Shown piece by piece: positions 7,221-14,733 of a stretch of DNA of 19,435 nt. Source of the stretch: CAG-791 sp045117315 (GTDB taxonomy: Bacteria; Bacillota; Clostridia; Lachnospirales; Lachnospiraceae); assembly GCA_045117315.1 (NCBI GenBank), contig JBGUNJ010000078.1:1-19435 (forward strand), given 5' to 3'. A program made the position numbers and the translations under genes. Under the pieces are notes generated by a model, which did not search any database, had not been told where the DNA came from, and worked only from the letters and a program-made list of their open reading frames with translations. Within the stretch, counting starts at the first letter, position 1. Every line of letters begins with the position of its first letter.

Positions 7221-8240
7221 ATGAAAAAAATCAGCAAAGTAGTCGCAGCATGTAGTTTGATCTTTTTTATTCTGGCCAATATGGCCTTAACCGCTTGTGC
7301 GGCGCCGACTTTTTATGACAGTGAGAAGACAGATGTGAAAGCAGTAAGTCCTGCGGAGAGCAGTAAAAGCAAAGCAGCAGCGGATGCAGGAGCAGTTTCC
7401 GCATATGAGGAATTTATAAAAGGGAAGCGCACTGTGGTCTATCACTCTGCTGATGTTGACATCGCCAATTTTCTCCCACCGGAAGTATTCAAAGACGGTG
7501 AGTCTTACAGCCTGGATGATTTAATTGAGGTTTTTCAAAAAGAAGCAGACAAGGTCAATGCGGAAAACTCTCAGGGATCCGGGCGTGCCTCCATTAAACA
7601 GGTGGAATATTCCATCCTGGATGAGGGTCAGAACCCTGTCCTGGCGCTGCATATCGTGGGTGAAAACTTTTTGATTTCAGAATCGACTGAAATGTGGTAT
7701 CTCATCCATTACGACCGTGCTCAGGATCAGCTGAATATTGCCTTTGGCAAGGATTCCTGGAGCAGGAGCCGTGTTCAGTTCAACCGGTCGGGCGTGGTTA
7801 TCTGTGATGGCAGCGGCGGTGCATTCGATCATGGCGCTGACTATTACAAGGTCGATGACAATGGAGAGATTTTCCGTATATATTCAGCCGCTTTCAGCAA
7901 TTTTAAAGCTGCCAATGACCCTGATCTTTCTGATTGGGATAAGGGATATACCCTTGCTTCTTACTACCTGAACACAGAGGAATTCAGTCCTGACGGGTAT
8001 AGCAACCCGGCTGATTACTACACGATCATTCATAATAACGAGGCTGATGACACTTTCAGGATCTGCTCTAATACATCCATTGATAAAGATAATCCCGCTT
8101 ACCGGTTATATGCGGAAGATAATATTACAATAGTGGGACAGGATGTAGTGGTGAAGGCGATCTTAGAGCGGATGAGTGAAAAGAATATACATCTGGAATC
8201 GCTGTATTCTGACAGACCGGAATGGAAAAAGATTAAGTAA
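7221..8240 (+). CDS. Predicted lipoprotein of unknown function
   Basis: A 339-residue protein with a lipoprotein signal: MKK start, hydrophobic stretch 12-23, then the lipobox LTAC with C26 as lipidation site. A short Ser/Lys/Ala-rich spacer follows, then a mixed alpha/beta domain of about 280 residues rich in Asp, Tyr and Asn (for example FGKDSWSRSRVQF and DGSGGAFDHGADYY), which I do not recognise. It is probably anchored on the outer face of the membrane. The frame is open back to 7137, but AAAGGA at 7208-7213, seven bases before the ATG at 7221, and the signal peptide fix this start. It lies 111 bases after the VanW gene and is followed by a hairpin and a tandem repeat array. Confidence 0.8.
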   Translation: MKKISKVVAACSLIFFILANMALTACAAPTFYDSEKTDVKAVSPAESSKSKAAADAGAVSAYEEFIKGKRTVVYHSADVDIANFLPPEVFKDGESYSLDDLIEVFQKEADKVNAENSQGSGRASIKQVEYSILDEGQNPVLALHIVGENFLISESTEMWYLIHYDRAQDQLNIAFGKDSWSRSRVQFNRSGVVICDGSGGAFDHGADYYKVDDNGEIFRIYSAAFSNFKAANDPDLSDWDKGYTLASYYLNTEEFSPDGYSNPADYYTIIHNNEADDTFRICSNTSIDKDNPAYRLYAEDNITIVGQDVVVKAILERMSEKNIHLESLYSDRPEWKKIK

Positions 8241-8282
8241 TAAGTGTTATCGCGGAATAGAATGGAAATACAGATGCGAATG

Positions 8283-8326
8283 CGGCGCGCAGGATTTGCT
8301 GGAAAGCTGGACATTCCTGCGCGCCG
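8283..8326. repeat. 12-bp inverted repeat downstream of the lipoprotein gene
   Basis: CGGCGCGCAGGA (8283-8294) pairs perfectly with TCCTGCGCGCCG (8315-8326) across a 20-base loop, 43 bases after the lipoprotein stop. There is no U-run after the stem, so it is not a standard intrinsic terminator. Its right arm is also part of the first 35-bp tandem unit, suggesting the array grew from this arm. Confidence 0.65.
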
Positions 8327-8480
8327 AAAGCATTTTAATGAACAGGCATTCATGTTGGTCAGAAGCTGTTTTATTAACAGGCATTCCTGCGCGCCGAAAG
8401 CATTTTAACGAACAGGTATTCCTGCGCCGGAAATATTTTACTGCTAATGGGCAACTCTGCGCCGGAAGCTTGTTAAAGAA
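8306..8480 (+). repeat. Five-unit 35-bp degenerate tandem repeat
   Basis: Units start at 8306, 8341, 8376, 8411 and 8446 with exact 35-base spacing. The common pattern is roughly AACAGGCATTCCTGCGC, then GCCGAAAG, then CATTTTAA. The units at 8306 and 8376 are nearly identical, those at 8411 and 8446 have drifted together, and that at 8341 has its own changes. No credible gene lies across it. Most of the 358-base gap 8241-8599 between two genes is this array; the remainder holds the hairpin at 8540. Confidence 0.75.
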
Positions 8481-8539
8481 TAGATATTTCGGGATATATC
8501 TTGTATAATACCTTAGGGGAAAAGGAATCAGAACAGAGT

Positions 8540-8564
8540 ACCTGTGCCGGGCATGCCGGCAGGT
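8540..8564. other. Imperfect hairpin near the 3' end of the transporter gene
   Basis: ACCTG (8540-8544) and GCAGGT-side bases (8560-8564) pair, with an inner CCGG/CCGG stem and a GCATG loop. It lies between the convergent lipoprotein and transporter genes. No U-run follows in either direction, so a transcription terminator is possible but weakly supported. Confidence 0.35.
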
Positions 8565-8599
8565 CCGTTCAAAAGTAAGTGTGCCCGACAGGGATGCAA

Positions 8600-9514
8600 T
8601 CATTTCTGATTTGCCACGTGGATGCCGACAGCGACCATGATCACAGCGATGATATACTGGGGACGGAGTTCCTCGTGCAGCAGAAGAGCGGCAAAGATGA
8701 CTCCCAGAACCGGGATCAGAGCGTTGTAGATGGCAATCTCACTGATCGGATGCACAGACAGAAGGGCATTGTAGATGCCGAAGCAGACAGCGGAGATCGT
8801 GATCAGGCACAGCAGGACGAAGATGCCCTTTGCCGTGATCGTCCATGGCCGGTTGGGACCTGCCAGAAGCCCTGCCGCGATGAGAAGGCCGCCGCCAATC
8901 TGCATGCTGTAACCGGTTGCACGGGTGATATTCATTTTTCTGGAAATGATTCTTGTGATGAGTCCGCCGAAGGCGGTGCAGCATGCGTTGAGAAGGATCA
9001 TTCCATCTCCCCGCATTGTGATATCCGCAAAGAAATCCTCACCGGGATTGATGTTGATAGAGACGATCGCGGCAATACCAAGAATGCAGCCGAGGGCTTT
9101 TTTCCATGTCATGCGGTCATCCGCGAAGATCGCAGTCGAGAGGATGATCAGCAGGAAACCGCCCATGGAGTCCAGAATCGTAGATCTGGCACTGCTGTTA
9201 AAGCCCAGACCGACATAGGCAAACATGTAATGGAGGGCGGTGTTTACCAGACCCAGAAGGAACAGCCAGCCCAGGGTGCCTTTGTCCGAGATTCCGGCGT
9301 CAATCTTCCGAATCCGGCTGAAGATCGTCACGGCCGTTCCGGCCAGAAAGAAACGAACGCCGGCAAAGAGTATCTTGCCGCCGAGATCAGCGCCGTCAAT
9401 CTGGAATTCCTGATAGCCCAGCTTGATCAGCGGATAAGCCATGGCCCAGCCGACCATGACAAACACAGCTAAAAATACTTTAAACCTGTTATCTTTCAAA
9501 ATGGATTTGTACAT
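8600..9514 (-). CDS. DMT superfamily transporter, EamA domains
   Basis: A 304-residue polytopic membrane protein with about ten hydrophobic helices in two halves of roughly 140 residues, the drug/metabolite transporter layout. Typical features are the N-terminal GWAMAYPLIKLG segment, RFFLAGTAV in the first half, and GVIFAALLLHEELRPQYIIA in the final half, matching the EamA LxxExxxxxxxxG pattern. The substrate cannot be read from sequence; relatives export amino acids or other metabolites. The frame is open up to 9652, but the ATG at 9514 with GGAGG at 9530-9526 (11 bases away) is the credible start. It diverges from the thioesterase gene. Confidence 0.85.
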   Translation of the reverse strand: MYKSILKDNRFKVFLAVFVMVGWAMAYPLIKLGYQEFQIDGADLGGKILFAGVRFFLAGTAVTIFSRIRKIDAGISDKGTLGWLFLLGLVNTALHYMFAYVGLGFNSSARSTILDSMGGFLLIILSTAIFADDRMTWKKALGCILGIAAIVSININPGEDFFADITMRGDGMILLNACCTAFGGLITRIISRKMNITRATGYSMQIGGGLLIAAGLLAGPNRPWTITAKGIFVLLCLITISAVCFGIYNALLSVHPISEIAIYNALIPVLGVIFAALLLHEELRPQYIIAVIMVAVGIHVANQK

Positions 9515-9546
9515 TTTGTTTTCAACCTCCTGTATAAACAGGGGGT

Positions 9547-9575
9547 ATTGTAGCACAAACTTTTGGAATACAAAA
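9547..9575 (-). promoter_or_regulatory. Promoter of the DMT transporter gene
   Basis: On the minus strand, -35 TTTTGT (9575-9570) and -10 TACAAT (9552-9547) are 17 bases apart. Transcription would begin near 9540. A dyad CCTGT-TTAT-ACAGG (9542-9529 on the minus strand) overlaps that start and the ribosome binding site and could be an operator. The -35 is a weak match. Confidence 0.45.
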
Positions 9576-9679
9576 GCATTTGAGATACAAAAATATTTCG
9601 GAAAATAGTTCGGATACGTTATATACAGTTGTAAATAACACTGGTCAGACACATTTATAATTTAGAAAGGAAAGTTGCT

Positions 9680-10051
9680 ATGGAATTAAAAGTAGGGATG
9701 AAGAACACAATCACCATTAATGTCACAGCAGAGATGTGCGCGGATCATCTGGACAGCCAGCTTCCCCAGGTTGAGCTGCCTCATGTCTTCTCCACCCCCA
9801 GCATGATCAACCTGATGGAACTTACCTGTGCGGATCTGCTGGCACAGAATCTGGAAGAGGGGAAAGGCTCTGTCGGTATGGCTGTGGAAGTCAAACATTT
9901 TGCCGCGACCCCTGAAGGCGGGAAGGTTACCTGTGAAGTGGAGATCGCTGAAATCGATGGCAGGAAGATTCTCTTTAACGTAGCGGCATCCGATGAGAAA
10001 GGTGCGATTGGAAAAGGCACACATAAGAGAGCGATTATTACGAAAAAATAA
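9680..10051 (+). CDS. Hotdog-fold thioesterase, FlK-like family
   Basis: A 123-residue single-domain hotdog protein. Its pattern matches fluoroacetyl-CoA thioesterase FlK: a TPSMINLMEL helix followed by VEVKHFAATP. The FlK catalytic residues T42, E50 and H76 correspond to T39, E47 and H73 here, each shifted by exactly three positions. It should hydrolyse a short or unusual acyl-CoA thioester in the cytosol, probably as a dimer. Fluoroacetyl-CoA specificity should not be assumed, since most bacterial relatives lie outside fluoroacetate producers. AAAGGAAAG at 9665-9673 supports the start. TATAAT at 9656-9661 is too close to the ATG to be an ordinary -10. It diverges from the transporter and is followed by a terminator-like hairpin. 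Confidence 0.85.
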   Translation: MELKVGMKNTITINVTAEMCADHLDSQLPQVELPHVFSTPSMINLMELTCADLLAQNLEEGKGSVGMAVEVKHFAATPEGGKVTCEVEIAEIDGRKILFNVAASDEKGAIGKGTHKRAIITKK

Positions 10052-10065
10052 TGCTAATCAAAGTA

Positions 10066-10092
10066 AAAAGGGCCGCCTTTTCAATCTTTTTT
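10066..10092 (+). terminator. Probable intrinsic terminator after the thioesterase gene
   Basis: AAAAGG (10066-10071), loop GCCG, CCTTTT (10076-10081), then CAATCTTTTTT. The stem is short but A/U-flanked and begins 15 bases after the stop codon. The rest of the gap to 10205 is T/A-rich; a weak TTGAAC (10140-10145) with TTTATA (10165-10170), 19 bases apart, may drive the next gene. Confidence 0.5.
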
Positions 10093-10205
10093 CAAAAGGA
10101 ACTGACCAAAGCCTTTTCCAAAAGGATTTGATTAAAGAATTGAACAAAAAGGAAGGCGCGCTTTTTTATATTTTTTCACAACTATTTATTCCGGAGGTAA
10201 TAAAC

Positions 10206-11363
10206 ATGATGAAAAACAGTATTGCAGCAATGATTCCCGCTGTATTGCTGGCAGTGAGCCTTGCGGCCTGCGGCTCGGCTTCTTCGAATGCTCCTGCAGA
10301 GAATGCTCCTGCAGAGGAACAGCAGGCACCTTCAGCTGAAACTCCGACTGAAGAGGCAGCCGGGTCTATTTCCGCAGCAGCGGAAGCGGCTACAGAAGTT
10401 CTGGCAGAAGAGGCGGCCGGGGTTACTTCCGCAGCGGCGGAAGCGGCAACAGAAGCTCCTGCTGAAGAGGCTGTCGGAGAGACTTCCGCGGCAGCGGAAG
10501 CAGCCACAGAGGCAGCCGCGGCAGAGGATCTCGTGCAGTACACGAATAAAGAGTACGTGCTGTCCATTCCGGCTGGATATAATGATCTGCTGAATGTCAA
10601 AGCTGCTGAGGACAGTGAGGACGGAATCCTTTTTGAAGTGTATGAGCAGGCTTCTCTTGATGCTGCAAAGGCTCGGGGGGAAGAAGAAGAGAATGGTCTG
10701 GGCTGGCTGTTCAGTATCGGAACCACAGACGAGGCGACTCTTCACGAGAAACAATGTGACGATATGTCCGGAGAGGATGTGATCGCCAGAAACGAGGACG
10801 GCACATACTTTATTCAGTACCATCCGACAGATGTCCGGATCGCACGGGAGTCCGATATCACGGACGAGGATATGGAAGTGTGGAGCAGGCTCAATGAGTG
10901 GGCGAATACAATTCCCGAAACCTTCGTAAATGATAACGGCCTGATTCTGGATAAACTCAGTAACACAGACCTCGATATGTATCTTGCAAGAATTGCCTAC
11001 CAGGGCTTTACAGGCTATACCCTTTCTTCCCTGGAACATGGTGTGTGGGGACCCGCAGCTGTTGATCCGGCGCCTCATCTTGAGAAACTCAAAGACGTTT
11101 CTTTCGAAAATGCGGGTGACATAGAGGCTCCTGACGGAGAGTATGTTGTCTTCACAGTTCCGGAGGGCAATGTGCGTTATGACTTCTTCTTCGATCCTGA
11201 CGGACAGAATCTCGTCAGGGAGGTCCATGAGGTTGATGAAGACAGTTATGAGGTCCTTTTCAAGGCAAATGTTCCTGAAGGCAGTCCCACATTGAACGAG
11301 ATAATGAATGAATGGTATCTGGATGTGGTCAACAATGGCGGAGAGGCAATCGATGCCCACTAA
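10206..11363 (+). CDS. Predicted lipoprotein with Ala/Glu repeat linker
   Basis: A 385-residue lipoprotein: hydrophobic signal 6-20, lipobox LAAC with C22, then an Ala/Glu/Pro-rich low-complexity linker (24-108) that contains three 19-residue repeats (49-67, 68-86, 87-105). The distal domain, about 110-385, is acidic and mixed alpha/beta. It opens with YTNKEYVLSIPAGYNDLL, similar to lipoproteins whose folded part is preceded by a spacer. I do not recognise its function. The long upstream extension to 9993 overlaps the thioesterase gene and is rejected. GGAGG at 10193-10197, eight bases before the ATG at 10206, fixes the start. The linker probably spans the cell wall. A bidirectional terminator follows. 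Confidence 0.8.
   Translation: MMKNSIAAMIPAVLLAVSLAACGSASSNAPAENAPAEEQQAPSAETPTEEAAGSISAAAEAATEVLAEEAAGVTSAAAEAATEAPAEEAVGETSAAAEAATEAAAAEDLVQYTNKEYVLSIPAGYNDLLNVKAAEDSEDGILFEVYEQASLDAAKARGEEEENGLGWLFSIGTTDEATLHEKQCDDMSGEDVIARNEDGTYFIQYHPTDVRIARESDITDEDMEVWSRLNEWANTIPETFVNDNGLILDKLSNTDLDMYLARIAYQGFTGYTLSSLEHGVWGPAAVDPAPHLEKLKDVSFENAGDIEAPDGEYVVFTVPEGNVRYDFFFDPDGQNLVREVHEVDEDSYEVLFKANVPEGSPTLNEIMNEWYLDVVNNGGEAIDAH
10350..10520 (+). repeat. Three in-frame 57-bp repeats
   Basis: Units at 10350-10406, 10407-10463 and 10464-10520 each encode a 19-residue repeat of the form EEA-G-SAAAEAATE. The units differ at several bases, so they are not a very recent expansion. Copy number may vary between strains without shifting frame. 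Confidence 0.8.
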
Positions 11364-11387
11364 CACAATAGATATCCACTGAAACTT

Positions 11388-11515
11388 GGGGACGTTCCTT
11401 TTGTCTCTGTCCCCTTGTTTCCCCTTATTTCGATAACAGGAGATAAAAGACCGTCCTGTTGTTTTCATCGTCCCCCTGTTTTACAGGAGACAGAAGGACC
11501 GTTTCTTTGTTTCCC
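11388..11515. repeat. Degenerate REP-like elements, first locus
   Basis: Three decayed copies of the window-wide element lie between convergent genes. GGGGACGTTCCTTTTGTCTC begins at 11388; GGAGATAAAAGACCGTCC lies at 11439-11456; GGAGACAGAAGGACCGTTTC begins at 11486. A small CCTGT-TTT-ACAGG hairpin (11475-11487) is embedded. They sit just before the shared terminator. Confidence 0.6.
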
Positions 11516-11534
11516 TTGATTGAAAAATGCAAAG

Positions 11535-11572
11535 ACAGCAGGATCGTTTTTTCTGTACGGTCCTGCTGTTTT
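11535..11572. terminator. Bidirectional intrinsic terminator between convergent genes
   Basis: ACAGCAGGATCG (11535-11546) pairs with CGGTCCTGCTGT (11558-11569), 12 pairs including one G-U, with an 11-base T-rich loop. TTTT follows on the plus strand, and on the minus strand TTTGCATTTTT follows. It would end both the lipoprotein transcript (plus) and the beta-helix protein operon (minus, stop at 11596). Confidence 0.85.
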
Positions 11573-11595
11573 GACGTTTAGTACCGGATTGTTTG

Positions 11596-13800
11596 TTAAT
11601 GCCTTTTATAGAGTTTGCCGACTGCAATTCCCGCGAGCAGCAGCAGTGTGCAGCCACCCAGGATATACCAGGTCTTCAGATCGACCGGTTCTGCAGTTGA
11701 TTTCGTCTCTTCGGCCTGATCTTCCTCTTCCTGAGACTGGTCCTGCCGCTGTTGCATGGGGGAGCCTGTCATTCTGCCGTGATTCATGTTCGGGGACATA
11801 AGGCTATCCTGCACCTGGCCTGCCTGTGCTGAGTCGTTTTGGGTTGTGCCATCGGGCATTTCTGTCATATCAGAAGGCATTTGGCTGCCTTCAGGTCTTT
11901 CCTGCATTTCATTCATATCATCTGCAGCGGCAGCGTCTGTGCTGCCTGTGGAGGCGGTTCCGGCAGACGTATAGTTCTTCATATTGCTGCCGAATCTGCC
12001 GCCACGGGGCCTCATGCCGCCCCAGTTCATATTTCCGCCGAACATGCTGCTCTGCGCGTCTCCATAGGAGGCAGAAATCTCTTCAAGGGTGATTTCTTCT
12101 GTATCATCACCAATCACAACAGTATATGTGCCGCCTTTTTCCATCTGCGGGCAGCTCACAAGGGCGGATGAGAAACTGCAGGGGACTTCCCAGGAAAGCA
12201 GTGTGTCGCCTTCTGTATTCTCGATTGCAAGTGTGGTGCCTGCTTCTGCCACTGTGCTGGTATTGTAGAGTATGGAAGCCTGTGTAGAAGAGGAATCAAA
12301 TGCTTCCGCCATAGCTGAGGCTCCGCATGCAATGATCGTACCTCCGGAGATTTCAGCGACTCCGCCGCTTTCACTTCCGAAGTCTACTGCGCTGTTGCTG
12401 CCGGTGCCCTGAAGGCTTACATAGATGGTTCCGCCGCTGATGAGAATATCACCATTGGAATCGAGACCGTCAGCGTCATTACCGGTTTCATTGATAATTG
12501 TAATCGTTCCGCCGCTGATGCTGATGTAGGTTTCCTCATCATTTGCGGAGGAGGACTGTGAATTGCTTTCCCCGGAATTCATATTTGAATTCATATCGGG
12601 AGGAGCCGGCATGCCACCGACAGAAGCCGTGGAACCCGTACCGGGAGGAGCCGGCATATTTCCGGAATTCATATCGGGAGGAGCCTGCATGCCGTCGGCA
12701 GAAGCCGTGGAACCCGTATCAGAAGGAGTCGGCATGCCGCCGTTCATGCCTCCGCCCATGCCTCCGGCGCCGATCTGGCTGTCACTGTTGCCGTTGGCAT
12801 TGAAGCCGTCGTCTGCGGGATAGATGGTGGTATCTCCTCCGGAGACATCAATGATCAGAGCCTCAATACCTTCATAACACTTATCAATCAGCAGGGTTCC
12901 GTTCTGGATATAGACGGATGCATCGGAGTGAATGCCGTCATCTCCTGCTGAAACGGTAATGTCTCCGCCTGCCAGCGTGATATCTCCGGTTGTGTGGATG
13001 CCGTCATCCGAGGCTGTAACATTTATGATTCCGGACTCTATATACAGATATCCGTTTTCTTCTTCGTTGGAAGTGACGAGGCCGTCATCGCCCGCATCGA
13101 CAGTGATCGAGGCTTCTTTGATGCGGAGGCTGTCATTTGCGTGAATGGCGTCTGCTGCCGCGTTCACGGTGATCGTTCCGCCGGTGATGACAAGGTCATC
13201 ATTGGCAGCTATGCCATGTCTGTATGCCGCAGTCACTGTGAGGCTTCCGCTGCCGTTGATCGTCAGATCATCATGCGCGAAAATGGTTCCGTCCGTCCCG
13301 TCGTCCAGGGCCTGATTCGAGTATGCTGAGCCGCTGGACAGGGTGTTCTGACTGCCTTCCGCGAGTGTCAGGAAAACCTTGTCGGCCTTTTCTACCCGGA
13401 TGCATGCGTCATCGCTGCAATTGATTTCTACGCCATCGAGCCGGATGAAGACTTTGGAAGAATCATAGGCGTCTACAGAGAGATAACCGTCGGTGAGAGA
13501 GCCGGAAACGATGTAGCAGCCGGCATTTGTGATCACCACGTTTCCATCATTTGCATAGGCACCGTTTCCTGAGATAACGGCTTCATTTCCGTTCAATTTG
13601 ATCACTGTCGCCTCTGAACTGTCCCAGTCCCCGTCCTGATCATTGGAAGTAAAATATTCCGTATCCGAGTTCTGCTCCGCGTCCTCGTCAACTATTTTTG
13701 TGAGTCCCAGAGATTCGCCGTTCATAAACAGCGCTGTCAGGATGATACTGCATACGACGATGGCAACGCAGATTTTATCCAATGCAGTTCGCGTTGACAT
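11596..13800 (-). CDS. Cthe_2159-type carbohydrate-binding beta-helix surface protein
   Basis: A 734-residue exported protein. Residues 9-26 form an N-terminal hydrophobic signal or anchor. Residues about 60-540 are built of beta-helix rungs with repeated motifs such as DDGIHTTGDITLAGGDI, GGTITVNAAADAIHANDS and SAGDDGIHSDASVYIQNG, typical of the Cthe_2159 family, whose founder binds polygalacturonate. The helix is broken near 355-430 by a Gly/Met/Pro/Ser-rich insert with two 26-residue repeats. A Met/Gln/Asn-rich spacer follows, and a C-terminal helix (YILGGCTLLLLAGIAVG) with KLYKRH looks like a membrane anchor. AGGAGG, eight bases from the ATG, supports the start. It lies 19 bases after the DUF4956 gene. 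It probably binds glycan or polymer at the surface, alongside a polyphosphate polymerase. Confidence 0.85.
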   Translation of the reverse strand: MSTRTALDKICVAIVVCSIILTALFMNGESLGLTKIVDEDAEQNSDTEYFTSNDQDGDWDSSEATVIKLNGNEAVISGNGAYANDGNVVITNAGCYIVSGSLTDGYLSVDAYDSSKVFIRLDGVEINCSDDACIRVEKADKVFLTLAEGSQNTLSSGSAYSNQALDDGTDGTIFAHDDLTINGSGSLTVTAAYRHGIAANDDLVITGGTITVNAAADAIHANDSLRIKEASITVDAGDDGLVTSNEEENGYLYIESGIINVTASDDGIHTTGDITLAGGDITVSAGDDGIHSDASVYIQNGTLLIDKCYEGIEALIIDVSGGDTTIYPADDGFNANGNSDSQIGAGGMGGGMNGGMPTPSDTGSTASADGMQAPPDMNSGNMPAPPGTGSTASVGGMPAPPDMNSNMNSGESNSQSSSANDEETYISISGGTITIINETGNDADGLDSNGDILISGGTIYVSLQGTGSNSAVDFGSESGGVAEISGGTIIACGASAMAEAFDSSSTQASILYNTSTVAEAGTTLAIENTEGDTLLSWEVPCSFSSALVSCPQMEKGGTYTVVIGDDTEEITLEEISASYGDAQSSMFGGNMNWGGMRPRGGRFGSNMKNYTSAGTASTGSTDAAAADDMNEMQERPEGSQMPSDMTEMPDGTTQNDSAQAGQVQDSLMSPNMNHGRMTGSPMQQRQDQSQEEEDQAEETKSTAEPVDLKTWYILGGCTLLLLAGIAVGKLYKRH
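12580..12735 (-). repeat. Two in-frame 78-bp repeats inside the beta-helix gene
   Basis: Units 12735-12658 and 12657-12580 (minus strand) each encode 26 residues beginning MP-P and ending PPDMNS. They share an identical 20-base block on the plus strand at 12621-12640 and 12699-12718. The insert is Gly/Pro/Met-rich, probably flexible and exposed. Confidence 0.75.
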
Positions 13801-13819
13801 TGTTCCTACCTCCTGAAAA

Positions 13820-14491
13820 TCAGCCCATGTAGTCGCCGTTATAGCTTACCAGCACCGCGCTGCCCACGCCTTCGAGTTCTGACAGCTGGTTGACGAAATC
13901 TGTGTTGTCATCTTTGAGCCTGATCTCAAGATTGAGTTCCACGCTGCCTTTGCGGGCGGTTTTGCTCTTGATAGTGCACTTATTGGTTCTTTCTTTGAGA
14001 AAAGACATTGCCTTCTGTTCGCTGTCATGACCGCTGCATTCCAGGACAATGATGTAGGGATTTGTGTTCTCTTTCCGGTTGGCAAAAAACAGAATGATGA
14101 GTCCGATCAGCATGCTGCCGAAAACAGCCAGGGGAATCATTCCGGCCGCCAGGACAATGCCGGCGGCGATGGACCAGAAAAGGAAAGCAATGTCAAGAGG
14201 CTCCTTGATCGCGGTCCTGAAACGGACGATGGAAAGAGCGCCGACCATGCCGAGTGAGAGCACTACGTTGCTGGTCACAGCCAGGATTACAAGTGTTGTG
14301 ATCATGGTGAGTGCCACCAGGGTGACGCCAAATGAGGACGAATACATGACGCCCGCATAGGTCTTTTTGTAGATCAGGTAGATAAATACGCCGAGGCCGA
14401 AGGCCAGGACAAGCGCCAGCACCATATCAAACATGCTGACAGCGGTAACATTTGATAAAAAACTTGATTTGAAAATTTCTGAGAATGTCAT
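13820..14491 (-). CDS. DUF4956 membrane protein
   Basis: A 223-residue integral membrane protein of the DUF4956 family. Residues 20-135 hold about four hydrophobic helices, with the conserved block GMVGALSIVRFRTAIKEP in their middle, an Arg-rich loop diagnostic of the family. Residues 140-223 form a soluble alpha/beta domain, probably cytosolic. The start is supported by AGGAGG at 14501-14496, though only four bases from the ATG. DUF4956 genes commonly neighbour VTC-type polyphosphate polymerases and CotH or Cthe_2159 proteins, as here. A role as partner or channel for the polymer is inference. The gap to the upstream VTC gene is enlarged to 242 bases by a repeat array. Confidence 0.9.
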   Translation of the reverse strand: MTFSEIFKSSFLSNVTAVSMFDMVLALVLAFGLGVFIYLIYKKTYAGVMYSSSFGVTLVALTMITTLVILAVTSNVVLSLGMVGALSIVRFRTAIKEPLDIAFLFWSIAAGIVLAAGMIPLAVFGSMLIGLIILFFANRKENTNPYIIVLECSGHDSEQKAMSFLKERTNKCTIKSKTARKGSVELNLEIRLKDDNTDFVNQLSELEGVGSAVLVSYNGDYMG

Positions 14492-14507
14492 ATTGCCTCC
14501 TGTTTTT

Positions 14508-14546
14508 TCTTTTCTTTATCTTTTTCTTATCTTTTTCTTATCTTTT
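14508..14546. repeat. Short pyrimidine-tract repeat
   Basis: CTTTTTCTTAT-type 11-base units repeat about three times just upstream of the DUF4956 ribosome binding site. On the minus strand this is an A/G-rich leader next to the AGGAGG. It may be simple slippage or a loose purine-rich ribosome-loading tract. Confidence 0.55.
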
Positions 14547-14579
14547 GAAGCCGGAGGGAGGGGACAATACTTTTTCGTC

Positions 14580-14712
14580 TCTTTGTCTCCCTCTGAAGCG
14601 AGGGAGACAAAGAACCGTCCCCTGTCCCCTTCTCTGAGACCAAGGAGACAAAGAACCGTCCCTTGTCCCCTTCTCTGAGACCAAGGAGACAAAGAACCGT
14701 CCCTTGTCTCCT
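14580..14712. repeat. Tandem REP-like array with a 14-bp perfect hairpin
   Basis: GGAGACAAAGAACCGTCCC starts at 14603, 14644 and 14685, a 41-base period. The first unit is preceded by its own inverted arm: TCTTTGTCTCCCTC (14580-14593) pairs perfectly with GAGGGAGACAAAGA (14600-14613) around TGAAGC. The array fills most of the 242-base gap between two genes of one operon. Confidence 0.85.
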
Positions 14713-14733
14713 TTTTATCTGTAAGCGGGCGTA

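Noticed and set aside
8306..8480. CRISPR array
   Set aside because: The 35-base units are contiguous with no unique spacers, and no cas gene is present.
8579..9472. Long plus-strand frame of 297 codons
   Set aside because: It is the antisense shadow of the EamA transporter; its translation is low-quality Asp/Gln/His-rich sequence and the membrane protein on the other strand is clear.
9526..9545. An RNA hairpin hiding the transporter's ribosome binding site, as in a thermosensor
   Set aside because: The predicted transcription start (about 9540) falls inside the 5' arm, so most of that arm would not be in the RNA. A DNA operator is the better reading.
10332..11468. Long minus-strand frame opposite the repeat lipoprotein
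   Set aside because: The plus strand has signal peptide, lipobox and ribosome site; the minus frame is Cys/Arg-rich antisense of the repeats.
14580..14712. CRISPR-like array of 41-base repeats
   Set aside because: Units abut without variable spacers and belong to the dispersed REP-like family.
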